A stretch of DNA of 64,000 nt, from the NCBI GenBank assembly GCA_004764695.1, contig SMSO01000031.1, positions 4,015,048 to 4,079,047 of the forward strand, written 5' to 3'. Each line of letters begins with the position of its first letter. Within the stretch, counting starts at the first letter, position 1. This DNA is from Schizochytrium sp. TIO01. Taxonomy: Eukaryota; Sar; Bigyra; Thraustochytrida; Thraustochytriidae. Shown one piece after another: positions 46,779-55,633 of the stretch. The translations under genes and the position numbers were made by a program. The notes beneath the pieces were generated by a model that saw only the letters and a program-made list of their open reading frames with translations, did not search any database and was not told the origin of the DNA.

Positions 46779-48773
46779 ATGAGTGACGACGCCAGGGCCC
46801 AGGCCCGTGATCCTCATCTCGAGGCATCAGGGACAAGCAATGCCTCTACGCATTCAGATGACCAACTGACGCAAGGACGAGCCGAAACAAGAGTTGATGA
46901 TAACCAGGTGGACTTGATTGTCCAACTTAACAACAGCAACCATACCCCCTCCGCTTCTACAGCTGTATCAACAGCTGACGACAATATGGCTACAGCAAAT
47001 CTTAGCACACACGGGCTAGCAAACGACGAGATATCGAAACCGGAGAACTCACTCGAAACAATAGTAGATTCCTCGAATATAGTTACTGTCTCCCCTGAGA
47101 CTTCTAGTTTAAGCCTTGAAAATGAAATTCCAAGTGGCGAAAACGATGCGAACAGTACGCTTCGCCAACAGAGCTCAGGGTCACACAAACTTGGTAAAAG
47201 TTTTCGTAGAGAGCAACTCCAAGTTGAGACCAGGACAAGACAAAACGTTCAAAAAGAACAAGACACAACCTCTCCTACTCCTACTCCTACTCCTACTCCT
47301 CCTCCTTCTAATTCTGCTTCAGCAGATCAAAGTGCAGATACAGAGAACTCTTTAACATCGCAAGACCACATGAAAGACCATATGGCAGACGGGACAAGTG
47401 TCGAACAAGAGGAATACGACGAGCACGGATGGTTAAGTAGACCCAAAAATGTCATTGTATTTAGCCGCGCCGGAAAACCGATTTACGCAAGCGGGGGGGA
47501 TGAGTTTCGATTGTCCTCCATCTTTGGACTTCTCCAAGCAATGCTGGCCAAGACTGACAACCGCTTGAAAGTTATTCGTGCAGGGCCAAACTTTGTTATT
47601 GTTTTTGCTGCGAGGGGGCCTCTCCTTTTGGCCATCGCCTCAAGAGGAAGCGATCCTGTCGGATATCTTCAAGTGCAATTGGAATACATTTATGCTCAGA
47701 TACTAGTGCATTTTACGCTCACTTCTCTTCTTGACACATTTCGGCGGAAACCTGGCTATGATCTTCGGAGCATGTTAGGAGGAGCTCGCACTGAACTTCA
47801 GGGTATTTGCGATCTTGCGGAAACCACGCCTTCGCTGATGCTTTCAGCAATTCCTATGTTGGCTATTCCTGCAGAAGTAAGAGCTTCGGCTGTTCACATT
47901 CTTTCATCAGCACGCCAGTCAAGCCTTCTCTATGCTATCCTTTTTGCAGGGGATAAAGTAGTAGCATTCATCTCTCCTCGCAAACATCCCCTGCATGCTT
48001 CGGACATCCTCCTTCTCATGAACTTTGTGCATAACGCAAAGCAGCTGCGATCGCAGGAGACATGGACTCCTCTCTGCCTTCCGGCCTTTAATGCAACAGG
48101 ATTTCTACACGCCTACGCTGCATACCTCTCCGAACACCTTTGTCTCTTGCTTCTCTCTGCTGGCGAATCGTTAGACCAGTTCCACTTCTGCTCCGAGAGC
48201 AAGGCTAGTATTGCCAATCAGCTCAAGAACTCTGGACTGGGATCGCGTCTCGAAGCTGCTCTTCAACGAGGTGACATTGCTCCTGAAGCTTGTGAGGCAG
48301 CTGCCTCAGTGCATCTTATTTATCGATCTCTAAAATGCGATCAGTATTTCGAGACAAAGATAGCCAATCATGCACCTCTCCACGCTGCCCCGGCTGCTCG
48401 AGCGCGTCTTCTGAAGCGCTACGTAAACTTGAGTGAGAGATTGCATGCGCATACTCGGCGACTTGAAATAGTTTCTCCTATCCCTGGGCAGACAAATCAT
48501 GACCGTCAGTCTGGCCAGGGCACGCAAGATCAGCAGCAACAACAACAGTCAGATGTATCTGACTATTCCGCAGGGTGTGAGCAGGGCCACCTTTGGGATG
48601 TTCGAGAAACCGAGGCGATTTTAGCTATTGTCAGCCCTGCCCAGTACGAGATCTACGCTAGTTTTCACATTTTTACTAGCGCGACACAGGCTATGACATG
48701 CGTTGCGCGCTTTGCAGGGTACGTCCGTGCTGTCCGGGGCGAGCATTTCATGATCAAACCGGCTGTATGGTAA
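46779..48773 (+). CDS. MON1: vacuolar fusion protein MON1
   Basis: A 664-residue protein in one exon. Residues 1-210 are a disordered Ser/Thr/Gln/Asn/Glu-rich leader with a (PT)n run around residue 165-176. The conserved core starts at about 214 with HGWLSRPKNVIVFSRAGKPI, followed by YASGGDEFRLSSIFGLLQAM and PNFVIVFAARGPLLLAIASR, the first longin domain of MON1 (also SAND protein). Later segments ILVHFTLTSLLDTFRRKPGY and the C-terminal FAGYVRAVRGEHFMIKPAVW fit the remaining longin domains and C-terminal helix. With CCZ1, MON1 is the exchange factor that activates Rab7/Ypt7 on late endosomes and replaces Rab5. A Gln run interrupts the protein at about residue 588. CCZ1 is not in this window. 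The ATG at 46779 is the first in frame. Confidence 0.92.
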   Translation: MSDDARAQARDPHLEASGTSNASTHSDDQLTQGRAETRVDDNQVDLIVQLNNSNHTPSASTAVSTADDNMATANLSTHGLANDEISKPENSLETIVDSSNIVTVSPETSSLSLENEIPSGENDANSTLRQQSSGSHKLGKSFRREQLQVETRTRQNVQKEQDTTSPTPTPTPTPPPSNSASADQSADTENSLTSQDHMKDHMADGTSVEQEEYDEHGWLSRPKNVIVFSRAGKPIYASGGDEFRLSSIFGLLQAMLAKTDNRLKVIRAGPNFVIVFAARGPLLLAIASRGSDPVGYLQVQLEYIYAQILVHFTLTSLLDTFRRKPGYDLRSMLGGARTELQGICDLAETTPSLMLSAIPMLAIPAEVRASAVHILSSARQSSLLYAILFAGDKVVAFISPRKHPLHASDILLLMNFVHNAKQLRSQETWTPLCLPAFNATGFLHAYAAYLSEHLCLLLLSAGESLDQFHFCSESKASIANQLKNSGLGSRLEAALQRGDIAPEACEAAASVHLIYRSLKCDQYFETKIANHAPLHAAPAARARLLKRYVNLSERLHAHTRRLEIVSPIPGQTNHDRQSGQGTQDQQQQQQSDVSDYSAGCEQGHLWDVRETEAILAIVSPAQYEIYASFHIFTSATQAMTCVARFAGYVRAVRGEHFMIKPAVW

Positions 48774-49348
48774 TCTATCTGTTTGATTACGCATCCCTTT
48801 ACGCGCCTACGTTGGTCTTAAAGTAGTCCAAACCATCATGTTTATAATAAAGGAGACCCTCCGTTCCGTGTTTTGTTTATAGTATCTGCCACAAGCCTTT
48901 GTTAAGCCGCTTTTTTATTTCCCTGCTTTCTTTATTCACGAGACAGGACTCTGCATTTCCAAAAAAGAAATTGGTATCGCGATGTACCAATCTTCATGTC
49001 TCAATCTGGGCATGCATGTTTTGCATTTTTTTAATCTCAGAAGGAAAAAAACAGCCCATAAGGAAGTACGCCAGACATGTTCATGTAGATTTGTTTATGA
49101 TATATGTTATAAGCTAGTAGTATGATTGATGGAAGTGGTGATATCAGGTGTTTGAGCGAGCATATAATTACGCGATTCCGATGCGTATTCTTTATGAGAT
49201 CGAGCTGCCTTTGAAATCTTGAATGATTATTGCCTAGAAAGTCTCATTTCCTGTCCTCCTGCAAATGTGGATTGTTTATTTTATACACTATCAATGTTGT
49301 ACCTTCTTCATGCTTGTTCCAAGTTTTTCTTTCATCATTCCCATACGC

Positions 49349-49864
49349 TTAGCCATGTTTGAATGTCATGACAAAAATCTGCCCGATGCTAATATAAACC
49401 AAACATTTATCTTCATGTGTAACAAAACTGCCAAAACTTTTGCCAACCATTGTATGCCAAGCCCCTCCTCGAGTTTCGACAAGGTTCTCCGTGATCAACT
49501 GAGCCATTTCATAGTGTCTTGAAATTTCACCTTTTTGCAAATCGAATAGTGCCTGTCGCATGCGTATCAACACAATTTTTATGCAATTAAATGTACGCAA
49601 AAGAACCGAATTCACCTGGGTGTTAGATTCTATTTTAAAATTTTAGACCAAGGTCCACAAATGACTTTTCCAACCTACCTTTGTAGTTGCTTCGATAACA
49701 GCGGTCACAAGCTCTGGGTCAGAGTTTGGATAATGGTTTTTGATGTGCCCGAAGGTTGTATGGGATTCTCGCTTTCCGCCCACACTTGCACCTGCACCTT
49801 GAACTTTGCGTCCTTTGTCTCCTGGCACAATTCCAGCCTGCTCTGCCTTTGCTGTTGCCACCAT
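49349..49864 (-). CDS. LC8-type dynein light chain, two exons
   Basis: Exon 1 is 49864-49679 (62 codons from the ATG) and exon 2 is 49552-49349 (67 codons plus TAA). The intron 49678-49553 (126 bp) starts GTAGGT, ends ACAG and keeps the frame (phase 0). The spliced protein of 129 residues contains VIEATTKALFDLQKGEISRH across the junction, then AWHTMVGKSFGSFVTHEDKC and LVYISIGQIFVMTFKHG, matching the DYNLL family WH..VG..FG..VTHE...Y...GQ core. LC8 proteins are dimeric hubs of cytoplasmic and axonemal dynein and of other complexes. An extra basic N-terminal extension of about 45 residues is unlike cytoplasmic LC8 and suggests an axonemal relative. It lies tail-to-tail with MON1 and head-to-head with CSN1. 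It is the only clear intron-containing gene in the window. Confidence 0.85.
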
Positions 49865-50705
49865 TTTTGTTGGCTAGGTATCTGTAGTTCGAGAAGCAGC
49901 TGTCAGCAGTCTTATCGCACGGCTATTCCCTCGGTTTCAATAAGTATCAGGGTAATGCTCTTTTCAACTCAGCTGGCGAGCTGATCTTGCTTCCTACCCA
50001 CCAATTCCGAATAAACCAGCCTTGCAACCAAGCCTCCTCAGGTTTCTTATGCTTTTGCTCTCCTCATTTTGCAAGCCCTTGCTTGCATGCTCAACGGCCT
50101 TGTAGTATTATTCTCCCGATCTATGGGGCCTTTTTAAACGTTTGGGACACTTTATTCCTCCTCTTCTGGTAAATTTGTTATTTATCTCCACTCAAATGCA
50201 GTGAAACATTCCACTATACCCCTCTATTTTATGCCGCTGAGGCAGGATAAAACTTATTCTATTTTACAAGCACATAAATATTGAAGATGTTATAATGCAT
50301 TTTGTGGGATTTAGGTTTTCTGTTGTAAAGTACCCCCTTCGGAGAAATAAAATACACCACCTGAAGATTGAGCACTTTTTTATGTTGATTTGGCCTTCTT
50401 CTTGATTATAAATATGGTGATTAAAAAAAAAGAAAAAAAAAAGAGAGTAATATCATTTAGTAGACTTCGCAACTCAGGTAACCAAGATATAGAACCAATT
50501 CCTCAGGGATCGGTTTGCGGGCGAAGCTTCTTGCTGCTGGCAGGGCTCGATTGAGTCGGCAGCCATCATACCTTACTACTCACCTACTTCTCTGCAGGCG
50601 CTCGCTGAGTAGCAGCTTCTGAGGGTGATTGCTGTATCAAATCAGGCGAAGGGATCGATCGAGCTTGATCGACTAATCTTTAGCTGCAGCACGACCACAA
50701 AGATT

Positions 50706-52229
50706 ATGCAAGCGAGTGCTCCTACGGAGGAAGCACGGGTCCAGCAGGGTGGACCTGCACAGGGTTCACTTTCATCGATCCCAACAACTTCAACAGCGAT
50801 TGAGGAGCTCAAGGAGTATGTCGCCGGGATTCGCAACAAGTACACAGGATATACCAAGATCAAGAGATTCCAGGCGGTTATAAAGGAGGCGCAGAAACTA
50901 AAGCTTCAAGATCTTGAACGTCTTGCTGTGGAAACCGGACTTCGATGTGCTTATGAAGATGATATTCCTGGTGCGTATGATCTGTTTTCGGGGATAAATC
51001 AAACTCAGCAACTTGGGATCAAGGTGGAGAATCTTTCCTGGAGTGAGCAACGCAAGCGGGAGCTTGATCAAGAGATCAGCAAGCTAGATACGGAAAAGGA
51101 AGCAGCAAAAGTAAAACTGGTCAAAGAAAAAACCAGAATGTGCCATATCGCGGTTGGTGACCTATACTATCGTTTAGGATCCTTCAACGAGGCTCTCAAA
51201 TGTTACTCGCGCACCCGAGACTATTGCTCAGATGCAAGTCATAATCTTGACACTTGCGTCCGTGTTATTCGCTCAAGCATTGGCGCTGACATGTATGACA
51301 CAGTACAAACGTGGATCAACCGAGGTTTTCAAGACAACAAGAATGGTGATGCAGTAGCATTGTCACAGCTCCATGCCGCGTCCGCATTGACAAGCATGCA
51401 CGAACGGAAATATGAATCTGCTGCCGATAGCTTTCTCTCAGTCGGAGTCGCGTTTGGCGACTCTTTCAATGATGTAATCACCTGCGAAGAAGTAGCCCTA
51501 TATGGTGGCCTCTGTGCATTGGCTAGCTTTGATAGAAATCACCTCCGGAGCAAGGTGCTTTCGAATGTGAACTTTCGTTCGATGCTAGAATCTGCACCTT
51601 CAGTGCGAGATATGCTCAACGAGTTTGTAAACTCGCAATATTCGGAATTATCCCAAAGGCTGACAAACATGCGCTTACGAGCTAACGCGGACCTTTATTT
51701 GGGGCCATGCTTTGAAGAACTTGTTATGCGAATTCATCGTCGTTGCCTCAAGCAGTATATTCTGCCTTTCTCGTCGGCATCCCTTGACTTGATGGCAAAT
51801 GTATTTAACGCGCCACGGGATGAAATTGAGCGTAGTGTATCTCAACTCATTGTTGACAAGGAGATCGAGGCAACGATCGACCGAGAGGCTGGCTTTCTTG
51901 ATATTGAACGTCAAGACGCACGCCAACAAGCGTTTCGTGATACTCTTGCTATCGGTAAGACCTTTGCGCTAAATCTTCAAGCTTCAATTCTTCGCAGCAA
52001 TCTTCAACAAAATGGACTGGTGTACACTGTTGAATCTCCATCTGCTCCTACGCGGATGCCTTTGCATCCTCATCAAAATATGCGCGACGATGATGATTTT
52101 CCACCTGAAGAAGATGTTGGAGCAGGTGCCACAGGAAAGAGTACTGGAACTGCAAATGATTCAGACAAGGAGTCAGATGTAGAAATGGATGATGTAGGCG
52201 ACCGTTCAGCGATTGCGACTCCGACCTAG
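50706..52229 (+). CDS. CSN1: COP9 signalosome complex subunit 1
   Basis: A 507-residue protein in one exon. The open frame begins farther upstream with GTG, but the first ATG is 50706. RPN7-type helical repeats cover roughly residues 40-270, with IKRFQAVIKEAQKLKLQDLE near the start and the subunit signature YRLGSFNEALKCYSRTRDYC at about 149-168. The PCI domain follows, with NVFNAPRDEIERSVSQLIVD and KEIEATIDREAGFLDI at about 365-400. The tail is acidic (DSDKESDVEMDDVGD). CSN1 organises the COP9 signalosome, which removes Nedd8 from cullin-RING ligases in the nucleus and cytoplasm. RPN7 of the proteasome lid is the nearest alternative, but the CYSRTRDYC block favours CSN1. No other subunit lies in this window. 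Confidence 0.92.
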   Translation: MQASAPTEEARVQQGGPAQGSLSSIPTTSTAIEELKEYVAGIRNKYTGYTKIKRFQAVIKEAQKLKLQDLERLAVETGLRCAYEDDIPGAYDLFSGINQTQQLGIKVENLSWSEQRKRELDQEISKLDTEKEAAKVKLVKEKTRMCHIAVGDLYYRLGSFNEALKCYSRTRDYCSDASHNLDTCVRVIRSSIGADMYDTVQTWINRGFQDNKNGDAVALSQLHAASALTSMHERKYESAADSFLSVGVAFGDSFNDVITCEEVALYGGLCALASFDRNHLRSKVLSNVNFRSMLESAPSVRDMLNEFVNSQYSELSQRLTNMRLRANADLYLGPCFEELVMRIHRRCLKQYILPFSSASLDLMANVFNAPRDEIERSVSQLIVDKEIEATIDREAGFLDIERQDARQQAFRDTLAIGKTFALNLQASILRSNLQQNGLVYTVESPSAPTRMPLHPHQNMRDDDDFPPEEDVGAGATGKSTGTANDSDKESDVEMDDVGDRSAIATPT

Positions 52230-52607
52230 TATCTCACTCAATCTATGTTCCACCTAGCTTCTCTCCATCATGCAAATTGGTGATGATGATAGTAATGATG
52301 GCTTCCATAGTAGGCGACTAAAATGAGTATTTCAGAACGGCAATGATTCCCTATTGCATTTTCTACTCATGTACGTACCTACATAAACAAGAATCTCAAT
52401 GGAGGGTCTTGTCATACTGCCAGAATTTGATTAACATAGGGCGAAGCACAACATGCTCCACGCGTCATTTTAAAACAAACAATATCAAAAATAGAATCTT
52501 AACACATCCATGAAATATCCTGTCATATTTTGGAGAAGCGAATCTTCTCTCATCTTTTATAGAAACAAGCTGTCTTGATTATTCTTACATTTAAAAATAT
52601 GACCTTA

Positions 52608-54416
52608 CTATTGAGGAAGAAAACCGAGCCGCCGCAGGGCGTGCTCTTCTTCTACAGCAATCGACAAGTTATACGTAGGCTTCAACAAGCTAGATACTGC
52701 ATCATTGGAATGATATTGTCCAGGTCCCGGTGCCGAGTTTTTGTTGCGCTTCCAAGAACCAGCACGCTTTGACATTTCCATCGCAGAACTCTGTCGTTGC
52801 CAGATCGATGCCGGGGCATACGTAGAATGCGGATATTGAGTAGCCTCAGATGGCGATTGCATTGTATCTTTATAATAATATCCTGGTCCAGGAGCATCGA
52901 GATCCTTCGCATTATGAGACCGGAATCGATCCCCACTCGTCTCCATGAAGCCGCGTGCGTTTGCGTGTTTTTTCGTCACAATAGATGCAAAACCTTCCGC
53001 TGGCTCATATGTACCGGGATCTGGACCTGATGACTTCGCTGTGCCTTTCCAACGCTCTGTCTTTGATTTGAAGACTGATGCATAAGCTTGTCGTTCTGGG
53101 GGGTATGCTTTAGTAGCTGGCTCTCGAGCTTTCTTTCGTCGTTCAATAGTTTTCATACGAAGGTTGTATTCTGCATCTTGTGTTTTAGAAGCTTTAGATG
53201 GATGCGTGGATGCTCGAAAGCGCCGACTCGAACTTCCAAACGGAGCTTGTCTTTGTTTAGGTCTCATTGACATGTTTAACAATAATTCATCAGCCATACC
53301 AGGAACGTGGTACTCTCCAATACCTGGTCCAGTCGATTCGATGCGTTTCGAGCTCATCCTCTTAGCACTTGAATTGAAACCAACATCTGGTTTCGCAACG
53401 CCCGATGGACGCCATGTGTCCAGGAAGCTGCTACGTGGAGCAATATAGTCAGGGCCGCCTCCAATATCCTCATGCCGATCCACTTTACCTGTGAAGCGTG
53501 CCGCAGTGCTTCCAAAACCTTTGCTTGGCACGCTTGTGGACCCTTTGATCCAAGCCTTGCTAGCTAAATCTTGTAAAGGATATTGCCCAGGCCCAGGAAC
53601 CTGAGCTGCAGCCTTTGGGGCCCCAATGTTTCTTTTCGTCCCTGATGCGAACGAAGCTTGCATTTGAGGTCGAATAAGATCTGCCAGAGTAGGGTTTAAA
53701 AGATGACCCGGCGTTGTATCATTCGCTGCATTTATGTAATATGATCCTGGGCCAGGAACTGCATTAGGTCGCTCACCTACTGACCTGGATGCTTGCTTAT
53801 CGAATGACACGGCCCCGGGTACTCGGCATCGCTCGCCTTGGGATCGAGTCGTTGCGCATTCAGTAGGCGGATTAGAACTTGCGCTTCTCCTTCGCGGTCG
53901 TAGCTTTCCATTATTATCAACAACATACCCTTGAGATGCGTCTCCGGAAGGAATAGATGGTACTGTTGGAATGTGCTGAAAAGCCTCAAGCACGACACCA
54001 GGAGGCTGATGCTGAGGAGCACTCTTTGATCGATTAGATTGTCTATTGTTCCAGTCTGACTTAACCTCGTATTGGCCTGGAGCCGGCATATTTGCGCTTC
54101 GATTTAAACTGCGATCCTCAAATCTATCTGTTTGTGACTTGAAAACCCCTTCACATCCGGCATTTGATCGATCAGTACTCGTAGGGTTGTAATATTGACC
54201 CGGATCTGGCCGTTTGTCACGCTTTGCTGGACCGTCGCGATGGGATGTAGATAGAAATGGCGCTTGGCTTCTACTTTTAGAGTGTTCATCGAGCATTGCC
54301 AAGCTTGATGAAACATCATAGTGACCAGGGCCGAGGTCAGTTGGAGCTCCCTTGTCCGGTACATAGCCAGCAATTCCGCGGCATGTTTCTCGATTTGTCC
54401 GAAATACAAATGCCAT
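52608..54416 (-). CDS. SHIPPO/STPG (sperm-tail PG-rich) repeat protein
   Basis: 602 residues in one exon. An in-frame TTG lies upstream, but the first ATG is 54416 (MAFVFRTNRETCRGIAGYVP). About nine to ten copies of the PGPGxY repeat are visible in order: LGPGHYDV, PDPGQYYN, PAPGQYEV, PGPGSYYI, PGPGQYPL, GGPDYIAP, GPGIGEYHV, PDPGTYEP, PGPGYYYK and PGPGQYHS. Between them come FKS.T.RF-type segments (FKSQTDRFEDR, FKSKTERWKG, SSSRRFRAS). This family (STPG1, CIMAP/ODF3, SHIPPO) lines or binds axonemal microtubules, so the organism probably makes a flagellated stage. The C-terminus (EEHALRRLGFLPQ) is unique. The gene diverges from a small frame at 54783. Confidence 0.88.
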   Translation of the reverse strand: MAFVFRTNRETCRGIAGYVPDKGAPTDLGPGHYDVSSSLAMLDEHSKSRSQAPFLSTSHRDGPAKRDKRPDPGQYYNPTSTDRSNAGCEGVFKSQTDRFEDRSLNRSANMPAPGQYEVKSDWNNRQSNRSKSAPQHQPPGVVLEAFQHIPTVPSIPSGDASQGYVVDNNGKLRPRRRSASSNPPTECATTRSQGERCRVPGAVSFDKQASRSVGERPNAVPGPGSYYINAANDTTPGHLLNPTLADLIRPQMQASFASGTKRNIGAPKAAAQVPGPGQYPLQDLASKAWIKGSTSVPSKGFGSTAARFTGKVDRHEDIGGGPDYIAPRSSFLDTWRPSGVAKPDVGFNSSAKRMSSKRIESTGPGIGEYHVPGMADELLLNMSMRPKQRQAPFGSSSRRFRASTHPSKASKTQDAEYNLRMKTIERRKKAREPATKAYPPERQAYASVFKSKTERWKGTAKSSGPDPGTYEPAEGFASIVTKKHANARGFMETSGDRFRSHNAKDLDAPGPGYYYKDTMQSPSEATQYPHSTYAPASIWQRQSSAMEMSKRAGSWKRNKNSAPGPGQYHSNDAVSSLLKPTYNLSIAVEEEHALRRLGFLPQ

Positions 54417-54782
54417 ACTAACAGCCCACCCGGAATTAGCCTCGCCAGAGAGCTCGAGCTGGTATTCAATTCGTTTGAGATTTCGATGTTTGTACAAATG
54501 CCTAGCCTCGACTTGTTTGTAGCGCAGCTAAGCAAGAACCAAAAAAGCGAAGCGGTGAGTTCTAAAAGCTAGAGTATCTCTTCGCTTTGGAGACCCTCGC
54601 GAGACTGCGCGTGCCGGCGCCGGCTGCCCAGACAGCTCCGCTGTTGCGCACAGCCAACGATGTCAAGCAAGAATATATAGAGCAGGAGCAGGTTTTCGAG
54701 TCGCATAGATCTCCTCTGCAACTTAGTGCAGGGTTGCAGAAAACTACAGTAAACAATTAAAACCACGCATCATACACGTACA

Positions 54783-54971
54783 ATGACCTTTGAAAAAGAA
54801 CTCAAGAACTACACTAAGAAGCTAGCTCAATTGATACAGTGCACACCTGCTTCTGAGAACATCTCAGAACTCTTACAAAGTTGTTCTCACTCAGTTGCTC
54901 AATCAGGTGTGTACTTCAGTGAAGCAGGGATTGGGAGGAACATCAATCAAGCTGATCGGGCAAGCCACTGA
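54783..54971 (+). CDS. possible small gene or first exon, unknown
   Basis: 62 codons starting MTFEKELKNYTKKLAQLIQC, Lys/Glu/Leu-rich at first and so coding-like. The second half is less convincing. A splice donor (CAATCAG|GTGTGT) sits after the codons for VAQS, so this could be exon 1 of a spliced gene. Downstream, RYRNFFVTDVFESTKEIEQF (about 55062-55120) is a candidate continuation in another frame. No domain recognised. It shares a 366-bp divergent promoter region with the SHIPPO gene. Confidence 0.25.
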   Translation: MTFEKELKNYTKKLAQLIQCTPASENISELLQSCSHSVAQSGVYFSEAGIGRNINQADRASH

Positions 54972-55207
54972 GATGTAACCATATAGTCAGCGGCCAAAAC
55001 ACACCCTGAGTACTTTTGGTAGGTCAAGTCAATCTTTGATGGCGGTGATTCTTAATCTCGGTACCGCAATTTCTTTGTAACGGATGTATTTGAATCAACA
55101 AAAGAAATCGAACAATTTATTGCATTGAAAGCCAGGTATCAGACTATAGTAAGGTTGAACTAATAGCATTGTACTCGGGTTTTGGTAGTACCTAAAAACA
55201 ATCAAGG

Positions 55208-55477
55208 ATGGAGAGAGGAAAGAAAGGGATTTCAACGGCAACGACATGCCAGTGGAGATTGGCTATTTTAAAAGAAAAGTGCTTTCATTTAGTTCTCTCT
55301 TTCTCCTTAAACTTTAACAACTCCCGATTGGGAAGTTTTCACGGCACCTTTCAGTGTCAGCTGAAACACAAAGTGAAAAGAACTGCAATAGAATCATTTG
55401 AGATTACCATTTTGCACGAAGGTTACATGAAAATGCCTATCGATCAAATTGGAGTGGTCAGCATTGATGGCCCATAA
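55208..55477 (+). CDS. small open frame of unknown function
   Basis: 89 codons from ATG, ending 156 bp before the K+ channel ATG. The second half (CQLKHKVKRTAIESFEITIL, HEGYMKMPIDQIGVVSIDGP) looks protein-like; the first half is weaker. It might be an upstream exon remnant or an unrelated decayed gene. No family recognised. Confidence 0.22.
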   Translation: MERGKKGISTATTCQWRLAILKEKCFHLVLSFSLNFNNSRLGSFHGTFQCQLKHKVKRTAIESFEITILHEGYMKMPIDQIGVVSIDGP

Positions 55478-55633
55478 TCGAGACGGTAATACCGGCTTCC
55501 TAGGACAGTTTTTACGGGTGACTTTTAGGAATTTAGCGATTAAATAGAGTTTAGACGTTGTTTGGCGCGTAAGCGAAAGTAAATTCTATTTGCTGTGGCG
55601 GACAAGCTTCGGAGCGCACTGTGCGCTCTCGGC

